Source: Acinetobacter higginsii (lineage in GTDB: Bacteria; Pseudomonadota; Gammaproteobacteria; Pseudomonadales; Moraxellaceae). Taken from it: DNA of 64,000 nt. Location: positions 248,001-312,000 of the forward strand of contig NZ_KB850073.1 of the NCBI RefSeq assembly GCF_000369525.1, in the 5' to 3' direction. Below the pieces are notes generated by a model. It did not search any database and had not been told where the DNA came from. It worked only from the letters and a program-made list of their open reading frames with translations. Each line of letters begins with the position of its first letter. The stretch's first letter is position 1. The position numbers were made by a program, and so were the translations under genes. Shown in pieces: positions 17,448 to 27,212 of the stretch.

Positions 17448-19526
17448 TTAGAAGTTAAAATTCACTCCAACCGTGAAATTACGTCCCACTTGTGGAATCG
17501 TTGATAAGAACGATGCATGTTGGTACACCTGATCATCGAGCAAATTATTGGCATTCAGATAAACACGATAATCTGTAACTTTACTATATTTACCTGTGTA
17601 TGCCACACCTAAATTCAGCATGTTATAGCTTTGCGTATCATTTTCATAAGCCGCAATCTTGTCTTGTTGGAATACATGATAGTATTCAGCTGAACCGCTA
17701 AAGCCATCGCCAAAATCAGCATTCACTTTAGTCCCTAAACGACCTGCTGGAACACGTGGCGCATTTTCATTGTCGATTTTGCCACGCACATAGTCACCAA
17801 ACACACCGACTTTGTACATATCCGAGATCTGATAACCCGCTTCTGCCTCTGCACCATAGAAACGCGCCTGATCTTGGGTATATTGCACCAAGCGAAAATC
17901 TTTATAACGGTCTAAAGTTTGAGCGTAGATATAGTCATCAAACCAGTTGTGATAGACATGCACATGGTAATCAAACTTGTTATTGTCATAATGGAAACCG
18001 AGTTCCACATTATTGGATTTTTCTTTCTTCAATTGATCATTACCTAGTTCATAGGTATTGGTCGCAAAATGTCCACCATTGGCATAGAGCTCTTGCGCTA
18101 AAGGTAAACGTTCTTGATGTGAAGTCACCAAAGAGAGTTTGTAGTTGGGCGCAAACTCCCAGTTGGCAGCGCCAGAAACAGAAAAGGCTGAACCGTCGAA
18201 ATCTTTTTTGCTTGAGTCATCAATATCAATTTTTTGTTTTTCTGCGCGTGCTGCCAGCTCAACATGGACATCATTAAATTGTGCATGCTCTAAACCAAAG
18301 ATGCTCCACTTCTTCGTGGTATTGGGTGCCAAGAATGCTTCTTCACCGGTGAGTTCCAGTTTTTGTTGACCATATTGGGTTCCAATTACCCCTTCCCATG
18401 GCCCAATTGGGTTATGTACCAATTCTAAACGGCCATCATAACCCTTATTTTTAAAGCGAGTCGCGATGGTGTCTTCTTCAATTTCATCGTGTTTATAATC
18501 AGTATAGCTGGCCTGAGCACGTAACTTTTTAAAACCTGCAAACGGATCATTCAATTCAGTACGGACATCATAACGCTCAGATTTCAGATCAATCCAAGGG
18601 CCTGCCTCATGTGCATGATCGTGGTCGTGATCGTCATGACCATGGTCATGATCATCGCCATCTTCGTGATCATGGTCGCCACAATGTAAATGAGGACGTC
18701 CTGAAAGATGAGCACTACAGCTCTCATATTCATGGCTATGTCCAGGTAGACCATACTTATCTTGGCGATTGCTATATGAAATTCCCGTAAAACCGCGATC
18801 ATAAATCCAAGACAAACCGACATTCACCGTTTCACCTTTGGCAAAGGTATTACCGACACGACGCTCTTTCTCACCTTCGTGCACATAGTTCGGCGCGATA
18901 TAGTCATTGGCTTCACGATTTAAGCCTTCAACTCGTAAGGCCACTTGATCACCCAAAGCAACTGTTACACCAGCCGTTGCCAGTTTTTCATCACTGCCAG
19001 TGTTGTAACGTAAGCCCACATTTCCCTCATAACCATTTTCAGGCATTTTGGTTGGAATCTTGCTATCCGTCACATTCACCAAACCACCCACTGTTCCTGC
19101 ACCAAACAACAAAGTCGATGGTCCACGAATCACTTCAACCTGTTGCGCTAATGCAGGATCTACAGTCACTGCATGGTCAGGAGATAGCGTCGATACATCA
19201 ATATTTTCAGAGGAGTTTTGCAAAACTTTTACCCGTGGGCCATCTTGACCACGGATCACAGGGCGGCTTGAGCCCGCACCAAATTGATTGGAATAGATCC
19301 CAGGTTCACTGCTCAATGCCTCACCAATGGTGACAGCGCCCTGTTGCAAGCGTTTTTGATCTACGACGGTATCGGCAACCGCAAAGTCTTTCGATGTTTG
19401 CTCTAATGGATGTGCTTTTATTCGTATTGTCTCTAAGCTTGTCACTTGCTCATTTTCTGCTGCAAAAGTAGATACAGATACAACAGCTAAAATAGATAAG
19501 GTCAAAATATTCTGTGGAAATGACAT
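17448..19526 (-). CDS. znuD: TonB-dependent receptor, ZnuD-like zinc receptor
   Basis: 692 residues: signal peptide ending STFAA, plug domain (VIRGQDGPRVKVLQ, VEVIRGPSTLLFGAGTVGG) and a 22-strand-type barrel ending in an aromatic residue (GVNFNF). An extracellular loop at about residues 275-307 is extremely His/Asp-rich (CGDHDHEDGDDHDHGHDDH), flanked by Cys residues, the hallmark of ZnuD-type zinc receptors. It imports zinc across the outer membrane using TonB energy. A palindrome resembling a Zur box lies 32 nt upstream of the start, supporting zinc-repressed expression. Confidence 0.88.
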   Translation of the reverse strand: MSFPQNILTLSILAVVSVSTFAAENEQVTSLETIRIKAHPLEQTSKDFAVADTVVDQKRLQQGAVTIGEALSSEPGIYSNQFGAGSSRPVIRGQDGPRVKVLQNSSENIDVSTLSPDHAVTVDPALAQQVEVIRGPSTLLFGAGTVGGLVNVTDSKIPTKMPENGYEGNVGLRYNTGSDEKLATAGVTVALGDQVALRVEGLNREANDYIAPNYVHEGEKERRVGNTFAKGETVNVGLSWIYDRGFTGISYSNRQDKYGLPGHSHEYESCSAHLSGRPHLHCGDHDHEDGDDHDHGHDDHDHDHAHEAGPWIDLKSERYDVRTELNDPFAGFKKLRAQASYTDYKHDEIEEDTIATRFKNKGYDGRLELVHNPIGPWEGVIGTQYGQQKLELTGEEAFLAPNTTKKWSIFGLEHAQFNDVHVELAARAEKQKIDIDDSSKKDFDGSAFSVSGAANWEFAPNYKLSLVTSHQERLPLAQELYANGGHFATNTYELGNDQLKKEKSNNVELGFHYDNNKFDYHVHVYHNWFDDYIYAQTLDRYKDFRLVQYTQDQARFYGAEAEAGYQISDMYKVGVFGDYVRGKIDNENAPRVPAGRLGTKVNADFGDGFSGSAEYYHVFQQDKIAAYENDTQSYNMLNLGVAYTGKYSKVTDYRVYLNANNLLDDQVYQHASFLSTIPQVGRNFTVGVNFNF

Positions 19527-19557
19527 ATCGGGTCTCGAATCAGTCGATCGTTGTTTT

Positions 19558-19572
19558 TGTTATATTATAACA
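19558..19572. promoter_or_regulatory. Zur-box-like palindrome upstream of znuD
   Basis: TGTTATATTATAACA is a perfect 7-bp inverted repeat around one T, 32-46 nt upstream of the receptor ATG. Fur-family zinc repressor (Zur) sites in gammaproteobacteria are AT-rich palindromes with a GTTATA...TATAAC core. It also lies 92 nt upstream of the divergent DUF4184 gene, so that gene could be co-regulated. Confidence 0.75.
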
Positions 19573-19663
19573 TTTCGTTTATTTTGCAATAAAAAACAGT
19601 GCAACAATGAACATTTGCTACACTGCTTCTCCATGATTCAATGAATGGTCGTTTTTCAACGAT

Positions 19664-20434
19664 ATGCCTTTTACACTTTCTCATGCAGTCCTTGCCCCAC
19701 CTTTATCTAAATTAAGTCAGGGTCATTTGCCTGTCGCAGCATTGGCGATTGGATGCATGGCACCCGATCTTTATCGATTATTTACCCAAGAAAATATCGT
19801 TTTAACACACCAATGGTCAGGTATCTTATTTCCGAATCTACCAATTGGAATATTCTTTTGCCTCTTGTGGTATTTAATCTATCGCCCTGTAAGCTATCGC
19901 TGTCTTGAAATCCAACATCCTTTAAATATTCACTCACTGGATGATTTTATTTCTTTCAGCTTTCTCAGTTGTCTAGCACTTATAGTCGGGATCAGCACGC
20001 ACTTAATCTGGGATGGACTCACCCATCTTGATTTTCGAACGTTTGCTTTTAAAGGGATTCTGGCTCAGAACATTTCACTGTTGGGTTTTAGTTATCCATT
20101 ACATTTTATATTACAGATCGGGTCATCCATTATTGTTTTGCCGTTCCTCATAAGAATGTGCTGGCATTATTATAAGACCCATCAACATCCCGATCCCGTC
20201 CCAGCTAGACTCAAAGGATTTGCACTCATCAGTGCCATCTTCTCCATCTTATATGGACTGTTCTCAGTTTTAGACTATAGCCGTCATATCAGCTCTGATC
20301 TTTGGAACAGTGAACGCTATTTTTTTATTGGCAAATCGATTAATGAATTTACCCAAGCTGGCCTAACTGTCTTTAGCATGGCTTGTCTATTATTCTTATT
20401 TTTGGATCGAACAGAGCGTCTAAAATCATTTTAA
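19664..20434 (+). CDS. DUF4184 family membrane protein
   Basis: 256 residues beginning MPFTLSHAVLAPPL, then CMAPDLYRLF and THLIWDGLTH, which match the conserved motifs (SH, PDL, H...D) of the DUF4184 family. These resemble a metal-dependent membrane hydrolase pattern. About six membrane helices are visible. It is divergent from the zinc receptor, sharing its upstream region. The activity of the family is not established. Confidence 0.8.
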   Translation: MPFTLSHAVLAPPLSKLSQGHLPVAALAIGCMAPDLYRLFTQENIVLTHQWSGILFPNLPIGIFFCLLWYLIYRPVSYRCLEIQHPLNIHSLDDFISFSFLSCLALIVGISTHLIWDGLTHLDFRTFAFKGILAQNISLLGFSYPLHFILQIGSSIIVLPFLIRMCWHYYKTHQHPDPVPARLKGFALISAIFSILYGLFSVLDYSRHISSDLWNSERYFFIGKSINEFTQAGLTVFSMACLLFLFLDRTERLKSF

Positions 20435-20578
20435 CAAAAAGCGTCTGTTTAAAATTCGCTTGAAAACATTAAGACTTGAGACTAAACGTTCAACAAGGCA
20501 TAATCTCCCCTTCATTGGTGGTGCGCTGTTTACGCATTCACCGTCTACAGCCAATATAGTTTGGATACATAATTCAAT

Positions 20579-22360
20579 ATGATGCGCACTCATTACTGTG
20601 GCTCTTTAACTGAAGCCCAAATCGATCAAACAGTTACTTTATGTGGATGGGTTCATCGTCGCCGTGACCATGGCGGTGTAATTTTCCTTGATATGCGTGA
20701 CCGTGATGGTCTCGTACAGGTGGTGATCGATCCAGATACGCCTGAAGCATTCGCAACAGCAGATAAAGCACGTTCAGAATTTGTATTAAAAATTACAGGT
20801 CGTGTTCGTCGTCGCTATGAAGGTACTGAAAATGCCAACATGGTGAGTGGTCAGATTGAAGTTTTAGGTAAAGACATCGAAGTTCTTGCAGCTTCTGATA
20901 CTCCGCCATTCCCATTGAATGACGAAAACACCAATATTTCAGAAGAAATTCGTTTAAAATACCGTTTCTTGGACATCCGTCGTCCTGAAATGTTAGAGCG
21001 CTTGCGTTTCCGTTCTAAAGTGACCAACTTGATCCGTAACTATTTTGAAGATCATGGTTTCTTAGATGTTGAAACACCAATTTTGACACGTGCGACACCA
21101 GAAGGTGCACGTGACTATTTAGTGCCAAGCCGTGTTTCAAATGGTAGCTTCTACGCACTTCCACAATCACCACAATTGTTCAAACAGTTGTTGATGGTGG
21201 GTGGTATCGACCGTTATTACCAAATTGCGAAATGTTTCCGTGACGAAGATTTACGTGCAGATCGTCAGCCTGAATTTACCCAAATCGACGTTGAAACATC
21301 GTTCATGAGTGACGATGACATCATGGATTTAATGGAAGGCTTAACGGTTAAAATGTTCAATGAATTATTGAATGTAAAATTCGATAAATTTGAACGTATG
21401 ACCTATGCCGACGCAATGCGTGACTATGCATCTGACAAGCCAGATATGCGTATTCCATTGAAACTGGTTGACGTTGCAGACTTGATGCAAGACGTAGAGT
21501 TCAAAGTCTTCGCTGGCCCTGCAAAAGATCCTAAAGGCCGTATCGTTGCTTTACGTGTTCCTGGTGCTGGTTCATTGCCGCGTAGTGCGATCGACGAATA
21601 CACTAAATTCGTTGGTATCTACGGTGCAAAAGGTTTGGCTTACATCAAAGTCAACGAACTTGAAAAAGGTATTGAAGGTCTTCAATCTCCAATCGTTAAA
21701 TTTATCGAGCCAATCGTGCTTGATCTATTAAAACGTGTTGGCGCTGAAAATGGCGACATCGTGTTCTTTGGTGCGGATAAAGCTAAAGTTGTAAATGATG
21801 CGATGGGCGCACTTCGTGTCAAGATCGGTCATGACTTGAAGCTGACGACGTGCGAGTGGGCACCGCTTTGGGTGGTTGACTTCCCAATGTTTGAAGAAAC
21901 TGACGATGGCAAATGGACTTCTGTTCACCACCCATTCACGCTGCCAAAATCAAGTGTTGAAGAAGTGAAGAGCAATCCAGGTGAAGCACTTTCTGTTGCC
22001 TACGATATGGTACTGAACGGTACTGAAATCGGTGGTGGTTCACTTCGTATCTATACTTTAGAAATGCAAAAAGCAATTTTTGAAGCTTTAGGTATTGGTG
22101 AAGAAGAAGCAGAAGAGAAATTCAGCTTCTTATTGAATGCATTACGTTATGGCGCGCCTCCACACGGTGGTTTGGCATTTGGTCTTGACCGTTTGATCAT
22201 GCTCATGACCGGTGCGTCTTCAATTCGTGATGTAATTGCATTCCCGAAAACCAAGACAGCCGAATGTCCATTGACACAAGCACCTGCACCAGTTGAAGCA
22301 AATCAATTGCGCGACTTAGGTATTCGTTTACGTGAAAAGCCAAAAGCTGAAGAAAAATAA
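20579..22360 (+). CDS. aspS: aspartyl-tRNA synthetase
   Basis: 593 residues, a bacterial-type class II synthetase. N-terminal OB-fold anticodon-binding domain (VTLCGWVHRRRDHGGVIFLDMRDR), motif 2 region FRDEDLRADRQPEFTQID, a GAD insertion domain in the middle, and motif 3 GGLAFGLDRLIML. It charges tRNA-Asp in translation. aspS is the conserved flank of the Acinetobacter lipooligosaccharide outer-core locus, which is what follows. The start could be either of two adjacent ATGs; MMRTHYCG is the common form. Confidence 0.98.
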   Translation: MMRTHYCGSLTEAQIDQTVTLCGWVHRRRDHGGVIFLDMRDRDGLVQVVIDPDTPEAFATADKARSEFVLKITGRVRRRYEGTENANMVSGQIEVLGKDIEVLAASDTPPFPLNDENTNISEEIRLKYRFLDIRRPEMLERLRFRSKVTNLIRNYFEDHGFLDVETPILTRATPEGARDYLVPSRVSNGSFYALPQSPQLFKQLLMVGGIDRYYQIAKCFRDEDLRADRQPEFTQIDVETSFMSDDDIMDLMEGLTVKMFNELLNVKFDKFERMTYADAMRDYASDKPDMRIPLKLVDVADLMQDVEFKVFAGPAKDPKGRIVALRVPGAGSLPRSAIDEYTKFVGIYGAKGLAYIKVNELEKGIEGLQSPIVKFIEPIVLDLLKRVGAENGDIVFFGADKAKVVNDAMGALRVKIGHDLKLTTCEWAPLWVVDFPMFEETDDGKWTSVHHPFTLPKSSVEEVKSNPGEALSVAYDMVLNGTEIGGGSLRIYTLEMQKAIFEALGIGEEEAEEKFSFLLNALRYGAPPHGGLAFGLDRLIMLMTGASSIRDVIAFPKTKTAECPLTQAPAPVEANQLRDLGIRLREKPKAEEK

Positions 22361-22381
22361 ACCTTAAGTTTATGCTTCAAC

Positions 22382-22409
22382 AAAAACCCTGCTTCATGCA
22401 GGGTTTTTT
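22382..22409 (+). terminator. aspS terminator
   Basis: AAAAACCCTGC and GCAGGGTTTTT form a perfect stem with a TTCAT loop, 21 nt after aspS. Confidence 0.92.
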
Positions 22410-22482
22410 ATCTTCGAGTTTTACTTTGCGAACAAGTCCGCTAGTGGCATAATAGGCTGCTTTTTATTGAGAGATCCGTCTT

Positions 22483-22704
22483 ATGGCAATGCGTCCTGAT
22501 GTACGTCGACATGCAATTGTACTTATTGTATTTTCACTTGCTCAATGGTTTTTCATGCGTTACATCTTGGCAAATGAACTCTTCAATATGGACACCAATC
22601 AACGCATTTTATACTTCTGTGTAAGTAGCTTGGCAGGTGCTCTACTGATTTTTGTCGCATTGATCTATATGGTGCTTAAAGGCAACGTAGATAAACAAGA
22701 CTAA
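22483..22704 (+). CDS. small two-helix membrane protein
   Basis: 73 residues with two hydrophobic helices (HAIVLIVFSLAQWFFMRYILA and LYFCVSSLAGALLIFVALIYMVL) and short charged ends. No family recognised. It stops 4 nt before the acyltransferase gene and is almost certainly in the same operon, suggesting an accessory role in the envelope or lipid A pathway (inference). Confidence 0.75.
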   Translation: MAMRPDVRRHAIVLIVFSLAQWFFMRYILANELFNMDTNQRILYFCVSSLAGALLIFVALIYMVLKGNVDKQD

Positions 22705-22708
22705 GATC

Positions 22709-23572
22709 ATGTCTTTTTACGCTACCCTACTTCGTATTCTCCCTTTAGCACTTTTGCGTAGTATCGCAAAAGTGGCGGCATACTTTATCAATCAAAATCC
22801 GAATAAAAGTATGCTGTGGAAAACCAGAGTCAACTTAGGTCTAGCCTATCCTCAACTTAGTCTAGAACAAAAAGAACAGCTCGCGAGAGAAAGCGTCACC
22901 AAACAATGCCTCAGCTATATTGAATCTGGTAAATGCTGGGCGATGCTACCTGAATGGAGCATCCAACAGATTCATACGGTACATCATCTGGACGTATTAA
23001 CCGATGCGCTTAGTGATCCAAGAGGTGCACTGATCATTACCCCGCATCTGGGCACATGGGAAATGATGAATGCATGGGTACATCAATACGGTATTCCAAC
23101 CATCATGTACAAACCCATGAAAGATTCTGGCTTTAATGCTTTTGCTTTACATGCCCGTCAGCGTCTTAACGCCACTTTAGTCCCAACTGATGCATCTGGT
23201 GTAAAGGCCTTGTTTAAAAACCTAAAACAAGGTGGCTTCAGTGTCATCTTGCCCGATCATGTCCCAGACCCGTCTGGTGGTGTTGTGGTTCCTTTTTTTG
23301 GAGTTCCATGTCTCACAAGCACACTTGCCAGTAAAATGGCACAAAAAACCCAATGCCGCTTAGTCGGCTTAAGTTGTTTCCGTCGTGAAGATGGTAAAGG
23401 TTTTGATGTGTATTGTGATAACCTGAATGATACACAACTATATGATCGAGATATCGAAGTTGCCACAACAGCACTCAATCAAGCCGTTGAACAGATGATT
23501 AACCGCTTTCCTGCTGAATATATGTGGGGTTATAAACGGTTTAGAGGTGGTCAACAGGATCACTACGTTTGA
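22709..23572 (+). CDS. LpxL/HtrB-family lipid A acyltransferase
   Basis: 287 residues. An N-terminal amphipathic/hydrophobic region is followed by TPHLGTWEMM, the H-x4-E catalytic motif of the family, then ILPDHVPDPSGGVVVPFFG, the second conserved block, and YMWGYKRFRG at the C-terminus. It transfers an acyl chain from acyl-ACP to a lipid A precursor at the inner membrane. It sits directly beside the outer-core gene block. I cannot decide from sequence whether it is the LpxL or LpxM step. Confidence 0.88.
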   Translation: MSFYATLLRILPLALLRSIAKVAAYFINQNPNKSMLWKTRVNLGLAYPQLSLEQKEQLARESVTKQCLSYIESGKCWAMLPEWSIQQIHTVHHLDVLTDALSDPRGALIITPHLGTWEMMNAWVHQYGIPTIMYKPMKDSGFNAFALHARQRLNATLVPTDASGVKALFKNLKQGGFSVILPDHVPDPSGGVVVPFFGVPCLTSTLASKMAQKTQCRLVGLSCFRREDGKGFDVYCDNLNDTQLYDRDIEVATTALNQAVEQMINRFPAEYMWGYKRFRGGQQDHYV

Positions 23573-23593
23573 TCTCCAAAAGTAAGCCCCCCC

Positions 23594-24751
23594 CTACTCA
23601 CTTAATTTTAAAGCCTGTAACACCGTCGTACGCATATTTTCTTGAAAGCCTTCAACACTATGTCTGTCTTTAATATATTGAATCGCTTGCTTGCCTAATA
23701 TCTGGCGCTTTTCATCATCAAGCATGAGGTTTCGAATTGCATCGACAAAAAGATCAACTTTATCAAAACCATCTCCCAAAACATCACCAACATAAATACC
23801 AAACTTCTCGGTTAATTCTTCTGGATTCCGATTACTTACAAGCAATGTACCAAAAGACAGAGCCTCTAAAAATGAGATCGGAAGTGCCTCATGAATGGAG
23901 GTATTCACCAATATCTTCGCATCTTTCAGATATTGCTCTTTTTCTACCCCATCAACATGACCAGCAAAATGCAGATTCTCAATTGCATAATAATCTTTCA
24001 TGATTTCAGAGTTTTTTTCATCTTCTCTAAAGGTTTGACCTAATACAAAAAACTCATATTCAGGCATTTTTTTAGCAATTTCACAAAACAACCAACCTCG
24101 CTTCACCGATTCAATTCGACCTAAAAAAATAATCATATTTTTTTTCTGGTGTATATCAAAATGAAAATTTTCATCGATATCAATTGGATTTGGTAGATAC
24201 TGGATATCAACATCATCATTCAATTGATATAAATCTTTGGCTTTTTGATTTAAAAAATATCCTTGTGATATGAACTTAACCCGGTCTTGTTTATACCATT
24301 CATGAACTAGGTCATATATTTTTTGATTATAATATGACGTTTCTGGGAATAGCTTTACGGTATTAATTTCATCCCACTCATAGTGAGGTCTTGGGTCTTG
24401 AACCCATAAAATTAATTTCTTGTTTGGATTCGGCTCATGTTTTAAAACATATTCATATGTGAGTTCAATGCTTAAGTAGAGATCGTAATCTTGTTTTTTT
24501 AACCATTCTTTCGCAAACCACTTCCCACGAGGTAAACGGTAGACATTCACATCATCGACTTGATATGACTCAGCAAAAAACCTGCGCTTTCCTCGTCCGA
24601 GCAAAACATCTACCTGAAAATCCTCATTCGGAAGATATTTGGCAATATGTCGTCTAGCTAAAAAACCATATCCACCATAAGCGGTACCAACTGCACCAAA
24701 AAACTCATCAATAATTAAACCTATTTTGATCTTTTTATGTGCCACATTCAT
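23594..24751 (-). CDS. glycosyltransferase family 4
   Basis: 385 residues with a GT-B fold pattern: N-terminal IGLIIDEFFGAVGTAYGGYGF (acceptor side), then MIIFLGRIESVKRG and the E-x7-E donor motif EALPISFLEALSFG near residue 295. Retaining transfer from a nucleotide sugar is expected. It is the last gene of the leftward outer-core block; the convergent acyltransferase ends 21 nt away. It probably adds one residue to the lipooligosaccharide core in the cytoplasm. Donor and acceptor unknown. Confidence 0.88.
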   Translation of the reverse strand: MNVAHKKIKIGLIIDEFFGAVGTAYGGYGFLARRHIAKYLPNEDFQVDVLLGRGKRRFFAESYQVDDVNVYRLPRGKWFAKEWLKKQDYDLYLSIELTYEYVLKHEPNPNKKLILWVQDPRPHYEWDEINTVKLFPETSYYNQKIYDLVHEWYKQDRVKFISQGYFLNQKAKDLYQLNDDVDIQYLPNPIDIDENFHFDIHQKKNMIIFLGRIESVKRGWLFCEIAKKMPEYEFFVLGQTFREDEKNSEIMKDYYAIENLHFAGHVDGVEKEQYLKDAKILVNTSIHEALPISFLEALSFGTLLVSNRNPEELTEKFGIYVGDVLGDGFDKVDLFVDAIRNLMLDDEKRQILGKQAIQYIKDRHSVEGFQENMRTTVLQALKLSE

Positions 24752-24771
24752 CTTAAATTTTTTCTCTACAC

Positions 24772-25551
24772 TTAAATTTCATTTCTAAACATTTTAGCCA
24801 AAATACTTTCAGGGGCAATTTTTTCTAAATCGACATTTCTCAACATTTCATTATATAAATGTACGCAGACTGTCTTAGAGCTTACAATATCTTCAATCTG
24901 TAGCCTTGGGTCCAATAACTGTCCAATACACTGATAATGTACAGGGTAAAAAAGATCGATAGGTTGGACTTGATCAACCAACTGGAGTGCATTGACAAAA
25001 TAAGTAATTGCATCAGGGCCAATCACCCCCCATGGCATATCTGATATGTGTTGCCCAATACCCAACATTTTTTTAAATTTCAATCGTTTTTGACGAGACT
25101 TCTTATACCATGGTGGTACAAAAAATGGATTATAAGCTGCATCCAATAATGATTTTAATAAAGAACTGTCTTGTGGCAGTGCTAATACCGCACCATTAAT
25201 CTTGTTGTCACTTTCATAGCCTAAAAGATAACGAGACTCAGGAATTATCATTGGTTTTAAACAATAGACATCACAATCAACATAAATACCAGAAACCTTC
25301 GTTAACAACTCGTATCTAAACACATCTGAAAACAGTGCATAACTGCCTGTTTGATTGTGCTTAAAAATCTTCTCTGCTGGAATAATTTGATTTGCATCTA
25401 CACACTGTACGCCTTTAGGTACATCTGAAACTGTACCATAGGTATGCAAAAAGACCGTATGTCCTCGCATAACAAATGATTGAAGGCAAGAACTTGATAT
25501 TTTACCTAGTGTATTACCAATCCATAGAGCATGAATCGTTGGAAGTTCCAT
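24772..25551 (-). CDS. glycosyltransferase, GT32-like (DXD) protein
   Basis: 259 residues starting IHALWIGNTLGKISSSCLQSF, with YELLTKVSGIYVDCDVYCLKP, the hydrophobic-D-x-D signature of GT32/OCH1-like GT-A enzymes. The following gene on this strand starts 20 nt downstream, so the genes form a tight operon. Probably transfers a hexose or N-acetylhexosamine to the growing outer core. Exact linkage cannot be read from sequence. Confidence 0.82.
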   Translation of the reverse strand: MELPTIHALWIGNTLGKISSSCLQSFVMRGHTVFLHTYGTVSDVPKGVQCVDANQIIPAEKIFKHNQTGSYALFSDVFRYELLTKVSGIYVDCDVYCLKPMIIPESRYLLGYESDNKINGAVLALPQDSSLLKSLLDAAYNPFFVPPWYKKSRQKRLKFKKMLGIGQHISDMPWGVIGPDAITYFVNALQLVDQVQPIDLFYPVHYQCIGQLLDPRLQIEDIVSSKTVCVHLYNEMLRNVDLEKIAPESILAKMFRNEI

Positions 25552-25578
25552 TAGTACCTCATTAACCTAATCTATAAA

Positions 25579-26346
25579 TTACTTAAAGATAATTTTCACT
25601 TTAAAAGGCAGTCGATATAACTGTAAAAAGACTCTTGTCAGTTCTCTTTTAATTTTATTTAAAGGACTCTGTTCTTTCTTTTTATAAGAATCTCTCCAAG
25701 ATAAACTAGACTGGAATTTCTTATCATCTGGGTATAAAAGATACTCCTGAATACATAATGCAGGATTGACCTGATAAACTGGATATTCGCCATATTTCAA
25801 ATACTTTTTAAACATAATTTGATCAACATGATCAACCACAGATAAATTCTGTATATAGCAAAGTAAGCTTTGAGCTGCTTTATTCGAAAGAATATATCCT
25901 GCTGTACCAAAATTAGGATTTAATAATCTTGAGATTATTCGGCCATTTTCCAGAGAGGTCTTATCTGTTAAAGATAAATAGTTAAATGCTGAATTCTTCT
26001 CTATCTTGATAATATCCCATTGAGCTTTTATCCAACCATGATCACTAAGAAAAGCTTTGGCCTGTCCCCCTAAATAAATATCATCTTCAAAGATCCCAAT
26101 ATAGTCGATGTTTTCATCAATTGCTTTTTTCCAAAGCAAAATATGACTAAATAAACACCCCAACTCACCTTGGCTTAAATGACAATTATGAATACGAACT
26201 GACAAGCGTGCTGCGAGTTCTTCAACCTGTTGAGGCTCTATGGCATCAAAAAAACTAAAAGCGATCCCTTGCTGCATAAATTGATCTTCGATATGTGTTC
26301 GACGATCAACTGCCGTTTTCAAGCTCACGACAAAATTTTTCACCAC
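25579..26346 (-). CDS. glycosyltransferase family 25 (copy 1 of tandem pair)
   Basis: 255 residues. N-terminal VVSLKTAVDRRTHIEDQF, central LSQGELGCLFSHILLW and FEDDIYLG (the acidic donor-metal motif), all typical of GT25 lipooligosaccharide beta-galactosyltransferases such as LgtB. The C-terminal half has GTAGYILSNKAAQSL. Clearly paralogous to the adjacent gene at 26356, sharing SHxxLW and FEDDIYLG, suggesting tandem duplication followed by divergence. Confidence 0.88.
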   Translation of the reverse strand: MVKNFVVSLKTAVDRRTHIEDQFMQQGIAFSFFDAIEPQQVEELAARLSVRIHNCHLSQGELGCLFSHILLWKKAIDENIDYIGIFEDDIYLGGQAKAFLSDHGWIKAQWDIIKIEKNSAFNYLSLTDKTSLENGRIISRLLNPNFGTAGYILSNKAAQSLLCYIQNLSVVDHVDQIMFKKYLKYGEYPVYQVNPALCIQEYLLYPDDKKFQSSLSWRDSYKKKEQSPLNKIKRELTRVFLQLYRLPFKVKIIFK

Positions 26347-26355
26347 TTCATTTCC

Positions 26356-27135
26356 TTATTTAAATCCAACAGATTTTAGGAAAATAATATTTTTGATTTG
26401 CTGAAATACTCTAAAAAGCTCAAGCAATATTTTATCAACCCCACTTTTCTTATTATATTTCATCCGAACCTGACGCTCTTTATATAAGTGACTTGCAAAC
26501 TTCACACTATCTTTGGTTGAATAAAGTGTCACATCTTGAATACACAACGCTGGCTTCATTTGGGAGACAGATAAAATTTGATCCTTGATCAAGCTCTCAA
26601 ACATTAAATGATCTAAGGCAATCAGCTTATCCAACGACTGAATATAGCTCATTAATTGCTTAGCACCACTCAACGATAAAATATAACCTGCTGTACCTAA
26701 ATTCTTACTTTTTAGATCAAACATAGCTCTTTGTGGCTGACTCATGAATTCTTTAAGTTTCGTCCCCAATACAACCTTCGGTGTAAATTCCTCTATTTTA
26801 ATTAAATGCCAATCAGGCTCAATCCATCCATCATCTGCGAGAAATTCTTTAACATTTTCACCCAAATAAATATCATCTTCGAAAATTGCCATATGTGGAA
26901 TATTTTCTGAAATTATTTTTTCCCACAAAAATACATGACTCATAAAGCATGCCACTTCACCTTTTGTCAGTGTATATTCATCAGTATTTAGACCAAGCCC
27001 TTGGGCAAATAATGCTGCAGGCTCTGGTGTTAAAGCATCAAAAAATTCGAAATCAATACTTTTTTTACCGAATTCACTACAAATATGCGCTCTACGCTCA
27101 TGTGCGGTGGATAAACTAATAACAAATTTTTTCAT
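26356..27135 (-). CDS. glycosyltransferase family 25 (copy 2 of tandem pair)
   Basis: 259 residues with VISLSTAHERRAHI, TKGEVACFMSHVFLWEK, FEDDIYLGENV and GTAGYILSLSGAKQL. It is the nearest relative of the downstream copy at 25579 (9 nt apart). GT25 enzymes are inverting transferases of lipooligosaccharide or glycoprotein glycans. Having two plus a third at 28197 implies several similar sugar additions. The C-terminus ends in a hydrophobic/basic stretch that may attach to the membrane. Confidence 0.88.
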   Translation of the reverse strand: MKKFVISLSTAHERRAHICSEFGKKSIDFEFFDALTPEPAALFAQGLGLNTDEYTLTKGEVACFMSHVFLWEKIISENIPHMAIFEDDIYLGENVKEFLADDGWIEPDWHLIKIEEFTPKVVLGTKLKEFMSQPQRAMFDLKSKNLGTAGYILSLSGAKQLMSYIQSLDKLIALDHLMFESLIKDQILSVSQMKPALCIQDVTLYSTKDSVKFASHLYKERQVRMKYNKKSGVDKILLELFRVFQQIKNIIFLKSVGFK

Positions 27136-27212
27136 AACAATGGAAACTTCGATCTTAGCTATATTCTACTGCCTTCCTCTTCCCCTTTCATCAATATTCT
27201 ATTCCTCTATTG

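Noticed and set aside
17756..18277. Plus-strand reading frame of 173 codons opposite the TonB receptor
   Set aside because: It is antisense to a complete, well-conserved gene, has low-complexity His/Arg composition mirroring the receptor codons, and has no ribosome site.
23587..23594. Run of eight C near the end of the GT4 gene, possible phase variation
   Set aside because: The minus-strand stop codon TAG overlaps only the last base of the run, so length changes would fall after the coding sequence and not alter the protein.
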